From: Cucumis sativus
Taxonomy: Eukaryota; Streptophyta; Magnoliopsida; Cucurbitales; Cucurbitaceae
Assembly: GCF_000004075.3 (NCBI RefSeq)
Contig: NC_026656.2
Coordinates: forward strand, 62,001 to 126,000
Direction of reading: 5' to 3'
DNA: 64,000 nucleotides
In this document: positions 11,413 to 21,763 of the stretch, piece by piece
Layout: the number at the start of each line of letters is the position of its first letter
Numbering within the stretch: the first letter of the stretch is position 1
The notes under the pieces: model-generated
Told to the model about the DNA's origin: nothing
Database searches by the model: none
The model's input: only the letters and a program-made list of their open reading frames with translations
Translations under genes and position numbers: made by a program

Positions 11413-11980
11413 GCAGCCGATGTTCACAAAACAGCGTTTCGAACCCACGAGGGGCCCTATGAATTCCTTGTGATGCTGTTTGGGTTGAAACGCTCCGGCA
11501 ACATTCCAATCAATCATGAGTGATGTTCTTCGCCCATATTTACGCAAGTTTGTTTTGGTTTTCTTTGATGACATCTTAATTTACAGCAAGTCCTTGGACG
11601 AGCATTTGCACCAATTGGCAATGGTTTTGGAAACTCTAGTAGCTCATCAACTGGTAGCCAACTTTAAAAAATGCCAATTTGCGGTTGACAAAATTGAATA
11701 CTTGGGCCATGTTATTTCTTCAGAGGGGGTGGCAGCGGATCCAACAAAAATAGAAGCGATGGTTAAATGGCCAGCACCCAAGAACGTGAAGGAGCTAGGT
11801 GGGTTTTTTGGGGCTAACGGGGTATTATCGGAAATTCGTTGCAAACTACGGTTCTATTGTGCTGCCCCCCTTGACACAACTGTTAAAAAAAGGTAACTTT
11901 AAGTGGAATGAGACGACCGAGAACGCATTTCAGCAGTTAAAAGTCAGCAATGATGTCTGTCCCGATGCTAGGTATTCCTG
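11413..11980 (+). pseudogene. Copy B reverse transcriptase C-terminal half
   Basis: Reads HKTAFRTHEGPYEFLVMLFG, then after a frame change MSDVLRPYLRKFVLVFFDDI, where FFDD is the intact catalytic box. YLGHVISSEGVAADPTKIEA and a displaced GYYRKFVANYGSIVLPPLTQ follow. Frame changes occur near 11500 and again near 11810-11830, so the domain is broken in at least two places. RT synthesises element cDNA; this copy cannot. Confidence 0.87.
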
Positions 11981-12336
11981 ATTTTTCACAAAGTTTTGTG
12001 CTGGAAACTGATGCTTCGGGTGTGGGTATTGGGGCTGTCCTAATGCAAAATCAACGACCAGTGGCCTTTTTCAGTCAAGCTTTACCTATTACCCATAGGT
12101 TTAAGGCTGTTTATGAACGGGAGCTTATGGCAATAGTGCTGGCTGTTCAAAAATGGCGACCATATCTATTGGGTAAGCCTTTTGTGGTGCGTACAGATCA
12201 GAAAAGTTTGAAGTTTCTTCTTGAACAACGGGCTATCGGGGGAGAATATCAGAGATGGATCGCTAAACTATTGGGGTATGATTTTGTGATTGAGTACAAG
12301 AAAGGATTGGAAAACAAAGCGGCCGATGCCTTATAG
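11950..12336 (+). pseudogene. Copy B RNase H domain with the shared nonsense codon
   Basis: Nearly identical to the copy A domain ([48 protein letters not shown]). It ends at TAG 12334-12336 at the same codon as copy A. Differences such as ERE versus EWE show the copies diverged after the stop arose. Confidence 0.87.
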
Positions 12337-12349
12337 AGATTACCACCGG

Positions 12350-13210
12350 TATTTGAATTGGGCCTCGTAAGTATTGTGGGCGGGCTAAACCCTTCAGTTT
12401 TCATCGATCAAGTGGCTGGAAATGAATCTCTTAACAATATTCGACTATCCTTGATAAATGGACAACAAGCTCCAGAGGGATATTCGCTACAAGGAGGAGG
12501 ATTCACCTGATATTACTTTATTATTAGCTGAATTCCATAACAGCCAGATAGGGGGACATCATGGTGCATTGAAAACATATCAAAGGCTAGCAAGGGAGGT
12601 ATATTGGCGAGGTATGACAGCCCATATCCGCACCTATGTTGCTGAATGTTCCGTGTGTCAACAAGCCAAATACTTGTCTTTAACTCCGGCTGGTTTCCTT
12701 CAAGCATTACCCATTCCGGACCGTGTGTGGGAAGATATTAGTATGGATTTTATTGAGGGCCTCCCCAAATCCGAGGGTTATGATGTTATATTGGTAGTTG
12801 CGGATCTTCTTTCCAAGTATGCACATTTCATCCCCTTGAAACATCCATTTGGTGCAAAAGTGGTTGCTGCTGTTTTTATGCGAGAGATTATTCGTTTGCA
12901 TGGATGCCCCTGAAGTATAGTGTCGGATCGTGATCGTATTTTCACAAGTCTATTATGGGAAGAGTTGTGGAGGTTGTTGGAAACTCAGTTGAGACGAAGC
13001 ACCACTTACCACCCCCAAACAGATGGTCAAACGGAAGTTGTCAATCGAGGGGTGGAGACGTATCTAGGGTGTTTTTCTATGAACACACCTAAACAATGGG
13101 TTAAATGGCTAGCTTGGGCTGAATTAAGCTATAATACAACAGTCCGTACAGCCACATTGATGACCCCCTTCGAGGCCCTCTATGGGCGACCACCCCCTCT
13201 ATATTACCAT
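12350..13210 (+). pseudogene. Copy B integrase, broken
   Basis: The zinc-binding block (GGHHGALKTYQRLAREVYW, ECSVCQQAKYL) and core (DISMDFIEGLPKSEGYDVIL, SDRDRIFTS, TDGQTEVVNRG) are recognisable. The frame is broken by indels near 12450-12510, by TGA at 12911-12913 where copy A has a sense codon, and by a shift near 13195. The catalytic residues themselves remain, split across frames. Confidence 0.85.
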
Positions 13211-13212
13211 AT

Positions 13213-13870
13213 GTGAAGGGCTCGAGCCGGGTGAATGATGAAGTAGACCATTTGATGAAAGAAAGAGATGAAATTTTGGGCGTTTTGAAGGCCAATTTAC
13301 TGAAAGCACAGCAGCGAATGGTCAAATATGCTAATGCTAAAAGACGGGAGGTGCAGTTTGAGGTTCATGATTGGGTTTATGTGAAGTTACGCCCTTACCG
13401 ACAGTCCTCTCTCAGCCGTTTTAAGCACTCCAAATTGGCCCCAAGATTCATTGGTTCATTTATGATCGTGGCACGAATTCGTTTCGTTGCATACCGTTTG
13501 GCCCTTCCCAAGGAATCGCTTATACACCCGGTCTTTCATGTTTCTGTTCTTCGCAAGGTCGTGGGTTCAAACAGGCCATTATTCCCAATTTCAAAAGATT
13601 TGGCTGCTGATTTGTCTATGCAAGTGTCTCCGGTAGAAGTATTGGGAGTTCGCAAAACAATAGAAAAGGAGGACAACTTAGAAGTTTTGATCCGTTGGAG
13701 TGAGGGGACACTTGAAAGTGCAACGTGGGAACAAGCTGCTCTTATTCAAGAAACAGTTTCCTGAATTCCACCTTGAGGACAAGGTGGCTATTTGGGGGGC
13801 GGGTAATGATAGACCTCCCATAGTAAAGGTGTATTCCCGTAGAGACAAGAATAGGAGGAAGAAAGAATGA
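13213..13870 (+). pseudogene. Copy B integrase C-terminus and chromodomain
   Basis: Frame from 13213 covers VHDWVYVKLRPYRQSSLSRF and continues in phase into LIHPVFHVSVLRKVVGSNRP, the join that is lost in copy A. Then the chromodomain VLGVRKTIEKEDNLEVLIRW and ATWEQAALIQ. An extra A near 13752 relative to copy A ends the frame at 13764 before the terminal FPEFHLEDKVA segment, which persists in another frame to about 13870. Confidence 0.83.
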
Positions 13871-14106
13871 TTGAGAGTTAGTTGATATTTTTCTATTTGT
13901 GTGGGCCCTTAGGAATGTGTTTGTTAGAGTGGGGCCAAGTATTTTGTTATTTCTCTAAGCAATTACTTAAGTTTCTTGAGTGGGAGGGTATGGGTATCTT
14001 GATTTTGGTATAGACTCTCATTAGAGAAGTGTGTAGAGATTGGGGAGCTCTCAAATCCTCCCCACAGTTGATAAATAAAATTTTGGCTAAAGCCTTGACA
14101 AAAGCT

Positions 14107-14372
14107 AATGTAGAACATCCCCCTTCTTTATGTTTCTTGAGTTTTATCCTAGAGGAGGTGTTTGAATTACCATTTTTATAGTTTAGGATTAGTTATTTGA
14201 ATTAACAATTTTGTATCTTGAGTTAGTTATAAGTAAACTAACTCAACCCCAAGTTAGTTTAACAACTCTTGTAATCTCCAGCCTATAAAAAGGCTTCTCA
14301 TTTTCATTAATAAATGATAAAAAAAAAAGGCATTATACATAAAGATTTCCTAGCTTTGCAATTACAGCATCA
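14107..14372 (+). repeat. 3' LTR of chromovirus copy B
   Basis: About 95% similar by eye to the LTR at 46732-47015: same tgtagaacatc start, a TATA-like tataaaaagg near 14285, and the same gcaattac-gcatca end. The first bases are taatg where the other copy has tgatg. The family LTR has TGATG/CATCA inverted termini. Unlike a typical 3' LTR it is preceded by about 100 bases after the polypurine tract, possibly extra 3' non-coding sequence. Confidence 0.8.
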
Positions 14373-14647
14373 AAAGCAATGTACAGTTCAGATGAGACTT
14401 TATTCCAGTATAGAGTAGCTCTGTAATTGCAGATCAAGAAAGTGAATGTAGCATGGAAATCCTAAATTCAACATTTGGAAGTTAGCAATTGACAATCTCA
14501 TTAGTAGGCAGTAAGAAATGTAAGATTTTTAGAACCCTAAAAATTCAAGTAACTTGCAACTAGTCATTGTCATGACCATCAATACTACGATTAGTGGATC
14601 AGCACAAAATACAAAACAGTAAGACAGTAAATCTTTAAAAACCTTAC

Positions 14648-16014
14648 TTCTGTTTTAACTTGCTCAAGAAGAATGTTGCAAAAAGTATATCAACAAGAAT
14701 TCCTTCAAACATGACCTACAGGAAGAAGGGTAAAACAACAACATCCTGTCAAAAATCATTTAATGTGATTGAGATCTTTTAGCATGACTGCTTGAGAACT
14801 TTTAGCACAACCGGGCAGCAACTTCAATAACAGAAAAACATGCATAATGTAGGAAGACAGCAGATTTCAAATTATGACATTGTATTTATGAATGTCAGGC
14901 GATACATTAATGTTCCAAAATTCAACCAAAGTATGGGGTGAAAGATATATAAGAATCTTCCATGATAAGGCCAAGACCAGGATATCCTTATCCAAAAAAA
15001 GAAAAAACTAATCAACCAAAGTAAATTCCATGTATGATTGGGAATTATGGCCATACCTTTGCCAAAAGAACTTCGAGGAAATGGAAAAACTGGAGATGTT
15101 GCTCATGTATCATTCCCGAACCAGGATTGGGGTAGAGCAAATGGTCTGCAATTTGCTGGATTACCAAGCAGAAAATAACTTATATTAGAAAAAATGAACA
15201 ATACATACCCACATATTACTGAAATTTTATGAAATAGATTTCAAGCAACCAATTTTTATATTGAAATGTGATCTCACAACTATGTTATCCAATAATACTA
15301 CAGGATTAACAAAGCCATGCCATGCTAATAATAAGGAATGTCGTGATAACCTTAAATAAACCATACTGCACGTCAAAGGCTGCCCGTGTAATGTTCTCCA
15401 TGACATCTTTAAAAATACCACCACCATCAATTCCTGCCTCCTCAACTCCAAATTCATTAACAAAAGACACACGTATCTGCATGCAGAAAAGTGAAGCAAT
15501 TGACCCAACACAAACAAGAAAAAACTAATAAACAATTACAAGTAACTCTGCAACTATAGGATGCAGAAGAGGGAAGGGGTCGTTTTCACGAGGGCAAAGA
15601 AAAAGATAGAAAAAAGTAAGATAACAATTTCATTTTTCATAAATCATGGAAGTCTGAAATTACCGATCCTCGAAGATCAACTTCAGACAATGCACTCATC
15701 TGACTGAAAGCATCTTCCAATATATGATTTCGTCGAATTCTAAACCGGTTTCTGGCAAAAACAGCAAGAGATCCATTCCTTTGCCTAGCTGCTGCTAGTT
15801 GTGTCTGTGAAATGAGTTATAGAGAAAGTAACCATAAATAAAAAATATCTTACATATTTCTATAACTAACAGTCATCCAAGAAATTCAATATTGTGGATA
15901 AGGAAACCAAAAAAATAACTTGCTTACAGTGAAAATCTTAACCCTGCTAGTAAACGGTACTAAAAAGGGAACTCGCTTGTGTATATCATTTGCTCTGGTA
16001 TTTTCTATCACTGC
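14648..16014 (-). pseudogene. UPL6: UPL6-like HECT domain, N-terminal-lobe exons
   Basis: Five minus-strand exons with clean GT/AG borders and consistent phase. 15928-16014 (AVIENTRANDIHKRVPFLVP). 15664-15804 (TQLAAARQRNGSLAVFARNR, RRNHILEDAFSQMSALSE). 15351-15476 (FGVEEAGIDGGGIFKDVMEN). 15057-15155 (NPGSGMIHEQHLQFFHFLE). 14648-14715 (MFEGILVDILFATFFLSKLK). Together they cover the start of the HECT domain with no stop. The rest of the HECT domain, including the catalytic Cys that carries ubiquitin, is absent; chromovirus copy B lies in its place. Upstream exons are replaced by a LINE. Cannot be an active ligase. Confidence 0.9.
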
Positions 16015-16065
16015 CTACAAAGAAACAAGGCCAAGTAAATAATTAGAATTACGATCAGATAGTGG

Positions 16066-18060
16066 TTTCTCTCATGGAAATTCCATTGCAAAATGGAAGG
16101 TTCACTTGGTCTAGAGACGGTAATTCTCCTTGAAGATCATTATTAGACAGATTCTTCATAAATCAGATGTGGGATATTTGTTTTGAAAATTCTCGGGTTT
16201 CTCGAAAAGCACGCATCTTCTCGGATCACTTTCCTTTATTCTTGGAGGCTGGTTCTTTTCTTTGGGGTCCCTCTCCTTTTCGGTTTTGTAACAGCTGGTT
16301 GGTGTCCAGTGATTCTAATCAGATTATTGTTGAAACAGTGAGCAACTCTAACTTCCAGGGATGGGCTGGTTTCATTCTTCATGAGCAGTTGAGATCAGTT
16401 AAATTGGCAGTAAAAGCTTGGAATATTGCTGCGCAAGCTAAGGTAAAAAAAAAAACAGAGAAATCCTTGATGTCAAAATTAGAAAAATATGATTCTGTGG
16501 CTGAGTTGATTGGATTAAATCAAGAAGAGTTGAATTCTAGAGCTGCTTTGCAAGCGGAATTACTTAGTATTTATCAAAACGAAGAGCGTAATTTTATTTA
16601 GAAGAGTAAACTCAATTGGCTTTCTTTGGGTGATGAGAATACGGGCTTCTTCCACCGGTTTCTAAATGCGAAAAAAAGAAGGAACCTCATAACTGAATTA
16701 AAAAATGATGATGGGGTTGTCTCGACTTCATTCCGCGACATTGAAAGGCTTGTGCTGGAATTTTTTGAGTCACTTTATACCAGAATTCCGGGGGACAGAT
16801 TCATCCCTATTAACAGTAATTGGTCTTGTGTTTCCTCAATTCAGAATGAGGCTCTTGTTACCCAATTTTCAGTGGAGGAGATCTTTAAGGCATTAAAGGC
16901 ACTTGGCAACAATAAAGCTCCGGGCCCGGATGGCTTCACAATGAAGTTCCTAATTACCCAATGGTCTATTTTCAAGGATATCTTCAAATCACTAATGTCT
17001 GATTTCCACAGAAATGGAAGATTAAATGCTTGCATCCAAGAAAACTTTATTTGTTTAGTGCAGAAAAAAGAGAATGTGACTCTAGTCAAGGATTTCCGTC
17101 CAATCAGCCTTACTACGTTAGCATACAAGGTCGTTGCAAAGGTTTTATCTGAACGTCTAAAACAAGTTATGGATGCAATTATAAGCCCCACTCAAAGCGC
17201 CTTTATTGAAGGTAGGCAAATTCTTGACCCAATATTAATTGCTAACGAGGCCGTGGAAGATTATAGGGCAAAACAGAAAAAAGGATGGATTTTAAAACTT
17301 GACTTGGAAAAAGCCTTCGATAGGGTGAATTGGAACTTTTTAGAAAAAAATTTATCTTTGAAAAAGTTTAGTTCAAAATGGATATCATGGATAATGGGCT
17401 GCCTAAAAATTCCAAAGTATTCAGTCTTCATCAATGGTAAGCCTAGAGGCCGGATAACAGCATCTAGAGGTATCCGCCAAGGGGACCCCCTCTCCCCCTT
17501 TTTATTCCTCCTAGTAAGTGAGGTTTTAGGAAAAATCATAAACAAGCTTCATATTAACAGCCAGTTTGACGGTTTCCTTGTTGGCAAAGACTTGATCCAC
17601 CTCCTTTTGCCTCAATTTCTCGATGATACTCTTCTCTTTTGTAAGTATGATGTGAAGATGCTCCTTAAACTTTAAAACGTCATTAGTTTATTCGAATGGT
17701 GTTTGAGGCAGAAAGTAAACTGGGAAAAATCAGCCCTTAGCGGCGTTAATGTGGGAGAGGAAGATTTGTTTCAAACAGCAAATCTGATAGGGTGCAAGGT
17801 AGAAAAGCTTCCGATTATATATTTAGGTCTCCTTTTGGGAGGCTACCCTCGACAAAAGTCTTTTTGGCAACCAGTCATTGATCGAATTCACAAGAAACTT
17901 GAAAGGTGGAAAAGATATAACATCTCTAGAGGCGGAAGACAAACCTTATGCAACTCAGTTCTGGTTAGCCTTCCTACATACTACCTACTTTATTTTCTAT
18001 ACCTGAAAATGTGGCTGCCTCTTTGTTAAAGTGAGTTTTTGGAGTGAAGGAAAAGGTCTG
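16066..18060 (+). mobile_element. L1-type LINE, 5'-truncated, endonuclease end plus reverse transcriptase
   Basis: Non-LTR retrotransposon ORF2 on the plus strand. It starts in the endonuclease C-terminus (PLQNGRFTWSRDG, then FSDHFPLFLE with the catalytic SDH). TAG at 16599-16601 interrupts. RT follows from 16626: LGNNKAPGPDGFTMKFL, FRPISLTTLAYKVVAKVLSE, AFIEGRQILDPILIANEAV, KLDLEKAFDRVNW, GIRQGDPLSPFLFLL. The catalytic box reads FLDDTLLF where FADD is usual. TAA at 17673-17675 and a frameshift near 17985 break the rest (YLGLLLGGYPRQKSFWQPVI). It abuts the first visible UPL6 HECT exon. No poly(A) tail is evident at its 3' end. Confidence 0.9.
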
Positions 18061-18106
18061 CAATACTCCTTGAAAGACAGGGGAAGCAGAAGATTGGTGT
18101 TCTATA

Positions 18107-18283
18107 TTCTGGTTTGCTTATTAGTATTTTGTTGTTCGGAATTTTGGATTAGGAGGTTTTCTTTGTTTGATGTTTGTGAATTATATGTAACGTGACTCAT
18201 TTTCTGAGGTTCACGGTTTGCTTATGTTGTAAGTTGTGTTTGAATTGTCAATATAATAGAAACACTACATCAGTGTTCTATCA
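18107..18283 (+). repeat. LTR remnant ending TGTTCTATCA
   Basis: A segment ending gtgttctatca at 18283 and containing ggattaggaggttttctttg. Its inverse is found at 19711-19900, which begins tgatagaacac and contains aaagaaaccctcctaatcc. The same terminus ends the 3' LTR at 19151 and the copy near 62190. These are pieces of one LTR family with TGATAGAAC/GTTCTATCA ends. Confidence 0.6.
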
Positions 18284-18715
18284 TGATGTCATCCTTGGAA
18301 TGCAGTGGCTGCACACGTTGGGGTAACTAAAGTGGATTGGCGGAAACTCACTTTAACTTTCATACAAAATGAAAAGAATGTTGTTATAAGGGGTGACCCG
18401 AGTTTGACAAAGACTAGAGTGAGTCTGTAACACATGATGGAGACATGGACACCATCTGATTACGGTTTCTTGACAAAATGTTCCTACATTTCAAGAGTTA
18501 CTACCAGCAGAAAATTTACTACCATTGATGATGTTCCTACATTTCAAGAGTTACTACCAGCAGAAAATTTTGGCTATCCTAAAAATCCAGCAACAAAGAA
18601 GTGGGAAGTGCTTGTTAGTTGGAAAGGAATACCACCTTATGAGGCTACATGGGAGAATTGTGATGATTTTACACAAAAGCTTCCTCATTTCCCACCTTGA
18701 GAACAAGGTGTCTTT
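18284..18715 (+). pseudogene. Collapsed chromovirus: protease fused to chromodomain
   Basis: Begins HDVILGMQWLHTLGVTKVDW, the C-terminal part of a gypsy protease, to about 18428, where TAA occurs. It then passes within a few codons to a chromodomain (VPTFQELLPAENFGYPKNPA, KKWEVLVSWKGIPPYEATWE). RT, RNase H and integrase are entirely missing, so a deletion of about 2.5 kb (inferred from family size) has joined the two ends of pol. A 39-base stretch is repeated at 18479-18517 and 18532-18570 (period 53), probably formed at or after the joining. Confidence 0.8.
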
Positions 18716-19151
18716 GGAGAGGGAGAGTAATGATAGACCACCAATTGCAATACAATATAGCAGAAGAAAGACAAGTGGAATTGCACGTGCACAGGTGATG
18801 GAATTGGAGGAAGTGGAAACCACCTTAGTGGGGACAACAGTTAGTTACAGGGGGAGGTTAAAAGGGAGAGATGGAAGGAAAGATGGGGGTTGGTTAATCA
18901 GTTTCTGGAAGTGGAGGGGCTGTATTTTCTGGAGAGCAGAATTACAGAAGTTGTTCAGTTACTTTAATCTTAGAAAGTGTTTTCCATTATCGTAAACTAC
19001 TTTTGATGTTTGAATGTTTTATTTTGTACTTGGTTATTGTCGGTAATAGTACTTATTTTTTCTGTGTTTTCAAGACTGGTTTGAGTATTGTATTCTGTAA
19101 TAGTTTGGTTGCTTAATGAACAAATAAGAACCATTACTTGGTGTTCTATCA
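18716..19151 (+). repeat. 3' non-coding region and 3' LTR of the collapsed chromovirus
   Basis: After the chromodomain the sequence retains a Lys/Arg-rich tail (QYSRRKTSG), then non-coding DNA that ends ggtgttctatca at 19151, the LTR terminus. A rearranged second copy is at 61925-62190. The LTR start is not clear to me. Confidence 0.6.
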
Positions 19152-19229
19152 GCTTCTCAATCAAGCATTAACATCTCAATAAGGTATTATACATGCAATC
19201 AAACAATCACAATATACATACCATTTACT

Positions 19230-19590
19230 CAAAACGACCTAAAACATGCTCAAAATGTGTCTAAGTTTCACTTGAACTTTCAAAACGACCTAAAACAGCT
19301 TACGTGTAGGTTCGTAACTCATAACCTACGAAAAAAGTTCAAACATTGTGAAAAAAGCACTACAAGACCCAAAATTGCAACCAAGTGTGTAAGTGCAACA
19401 AACTTAATTCAAACCAACCTAAAACGTGCTCAAAACGTGTCTAGGTATTACTTGAGTTTTCAAAACGACCTAGCAAATCCTAAGTGTAAGTTTGTAACTC
19501 ATAATCTACCAAAAAGGTTGAAATAAGCATTTCAAGACCAAAAATGACAACCAAGTGCAACAAACTCAATCTAACCTAAAATGTATTCAA
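19230..19590. repeat. About 170-bp satellite, two monomers
   Basis: Two units anchored by tcaaaacgacct at 19280 and 19460 (spacing 180), each followed by a cataactcataacctac-like motif. They equal the A and B units of the array at 62281-63840. Open frames over this region are repeat-derived. Confidence 0.85.
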
Positions 19591-20190
19591 AACATGTTGA
19601 GCCAACAAAGATACACACAAGCAAACTTTTGAACATAGGACCCTCCTACACTACTCACTTTTGAACATAAGACTTCCTTAACTATCTACTCACTTCTGAA
19701 CATACAACCTTGATAGAACACTTATGTACTGTTTCTATTATATTGATATTTGAGACTTAAAGTTGCAATAGAAAGAAAATTACAGAGAAATTACAAACAA
19801 CAAGCAAAGAAACCCTCCTAATCCAAAACAGAAATAAACACAATTCAAAATACTACAATTAAAACCAGAACAATTCTGGCAGGCCCTTCCTTTTACTAAA
19901 AACTGCCTGCCCTTTCCCATCTCCCTCTCATCCATTTAACTTCCTGTTTTAGATAACTGTCATCCTTTTGAATAAGTAACTGTGTTGATTACTAACGTGC
20001 CTTACTTTCCGTTCTTCTATTATAAGTAAAATAACAATGGTGGTCTAACAAACCTCCTAAACTATCCACTCTAGAGCATGTTAAATCACCAATTCATCCA
20101 AAAACTAATGACGTAAATGTAATATTATATCTTCAACGTAAATGTAAATGTAAACTAATGACACTACAAGTGATTTTGAAACTAAGACAT
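19591..20190. other. Non-coding, dispersed repeat pieces
   Basis: Contains a segment (gagccaacaaagatacacac near 19600) also found at 22386-22440, and an inverted LTR remnant from 19711 (tgatagaacac). No gene is recognised. Confidence 0.5.
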
Positions 20191-20191
20191 T

Positions 20192-20826
20192 GAAGCAGTC
20201 TGTTAGGAAGGGTGATGGAACCAGCAAGAGTAGGGGGGTTCTTTAAAACAATCAGAGGTCAAGAGAAAGAAGGGATCAGCTAAATCTATTTCTGGAAAAA
20301 ACGTGAAAAGATTGTCAGGTGATGATGATAAAAAGGAAACCACACCTGTGCTGAAACCAGCCTCCAAAAATTGAAAGTAAATCAAAGGATCAAGGCACTC
20401 TTGAAATTGGAAGTAAACTTGGTAGCACAGGTCCAAAAATCGCTGGCAAGTCGAAGAATGATGATGCCGAATCCAACAAGACTAGCAAATCTAAGGACGA
20501 TGAGACATCCACACCTGCCGCTGTTGCAAAGTCCAACAAGCAAGATGTATCGAAGACGGGGAAGTCCAAACAAGAAACCCAAAAACTCCTGTTTCAAAAG
20601 GCAAGTCTACCAAAACAGGCGATAAGTCTAATAATACCAATCTCTCCACCAAGGTTAAGTTCACATCTTCAAAAGCAAAAGAAAAAGAAAGTGGAGATGT
20701 GAAGCATTCATCAACTTCTGGGAAAACAATGGAGAACTCAAAGGAAAGTCACTAAATTCATCCAATGATCAGGGTAGTGAATCCAAGTCAGGAAAGAAAA
20801 GAAGAAGAGAGTCAAAAGGTTGATAA
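20192..20826 (+). pseudogene. PDS5-like cohesin regulator, C-terminal tail
   Basis: PDS5 proteins regulate sister-chromatid cohesion. Plant homologues end in a long Lys/Ser-rich tail. Here the plus strand reads KQSVRKGDGTSKSRG, KGSAKSISGKNVKRLSGDDD, STGPKIAGKSKNDDAESNKT, SKTGKSKQETQKTPVSKGKS and finally ESKSGKKRRRESKG then a stop at about 20824. The phase changes several times, and TAA occurs near 20240 and TGA near 20370, so it is broken. No introns are visible in the 630 bp. The composition is low-complexity, so the family call rests on the overall style of the tail; another Lys-rich chromatin protein is possible. Confidence 0.5.
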
Positions 20827-21225
20827 CCACGTCTATTCCAAAAAGGTTGGAGTTGTCTATTCTTGGCTCAGTTTGCACCACATATTTGCAAATTCTACTA
20901 TGAGTAGTTCTTGGCAAACTTGATCTTTGGAACTGATGATGTCTCTCATTGGCACATTTTCGAGATTGTCGTATATTCTTAGTTAGGTAGGTTAGCAGCA
21001 ATTATAGGAGTATGGCAGTTCTCTTTGTAGTTGTTTGGCGCTATTCATGTCATCTGTGGGAGGTAAATGACCAATAAAAAATAATACGCAATAAAAAAGA
21101 ATCAGAAAGAAAATAATATGCATTTTTGTTTTCAAATTCTTGGTGAAATCACAATTCAGAAATGAAATTTGGTTCATTCTCCACGATAATATGGTGACCT
21201 AAATAACATAAGTTTCAGAGTCATG
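20827..21225. other. Probable 3' flank of the PDS5-like fragment; no gene
   Basis: Follows the terminal KRRRESKG stop. No recognisable domain in any frame. Could be the old 3' UTR of the PDS5-like sequence. Confidence 0.4.
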
Positions 21226-21234
21226 GGAGATTAA

Positions 21235-21685
21235 AAGCCTTGCTAATTGCTCAAACTCTGAATGCAAAGGCTTTTCCCATGTGAAGGAACCCAGAGAACC
21301 AGCCAAAGCAGCATGCTTCTTTCCAATGCAAGAACATTCAGTGTATCTTCTGATTATGTACTGAATGCAGTAGGAAAAATGATATGAAGTTGTAATTCAA
21401 GCTAAAGATTTTGTTGCATAAACCAAAAACTTAAATGGATAAAACACAAAATGCATCCTATTCCCACCTTATGCCTACTACATCGCTAACAATACACTTA
21501 CTGCAGCACCAAGATACAGCTTGTAGCCAAATTTCAGAAGGAAAAAATATATTCAGATTTCTGCATATCGAGAATTCGGTGAAACGCACCTGAGTTTATT
21601 TACTCAACTAATCCACAACAATTTGTGATATGAACACTCTTGGCAGAGGTCCATTGACCCCATCACCATCGCAGCAGCATTAGAA
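21235..21685 (-). pseudogene. DUF1338 (2-oxoadipate dioxygenase-like) central exons
   Basis: DUF1338 proteins in plant plastids are related to 2-oxoadipate dioxygenase/decarboxylase. A minus-strand exon at 21590-21685 reads DGDGVNGPLPRVFIS and ends TQ before GTGCGTTT, but has TAG and TAA codons after VVD and LSK. The next exon (21235-21360), after an AG acceptor, reads IIRRYTECSCIGKKHAALAG and TWEKPLHSEFEQLAR. Both match consecutive parts of the family in the right order and phase. Downstream exons are not found. Confidence 0.75.
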
Positions 21686-21763
21686 ATGAGCTGTTTCCAC
21701 CAACATATTACTACATTGAACCAAGCAAGGAAGGACCAAAAACAGTGTAAATGGGACGTATGG

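Larger units (their letters stand above)
11413..14372 (+). mobile_element. Chromovirus, copy B: RT to 3' LTR, 5' half missing
   Basis: A 5'-truncated Ty3/gypsy chromovirus on the plus strand. It begins within RT, continues through RNase H, integrase and chromodomain, then a polypurine run at about 13979-13996, and ends in an LTR at 14107-14372. The left end abuts sequence resembling its own 3' non-coding region. Its RNase H-to-3' region is nearly identical to copy A but carries different private lesions. Confidence 0.88.

Noticed and set aside
14373..14647. Continuation of the UPL6 HECT domain after exon 14648-14715
   Set aside because: No frame matches the following HECT segment; the gene is cut off here.
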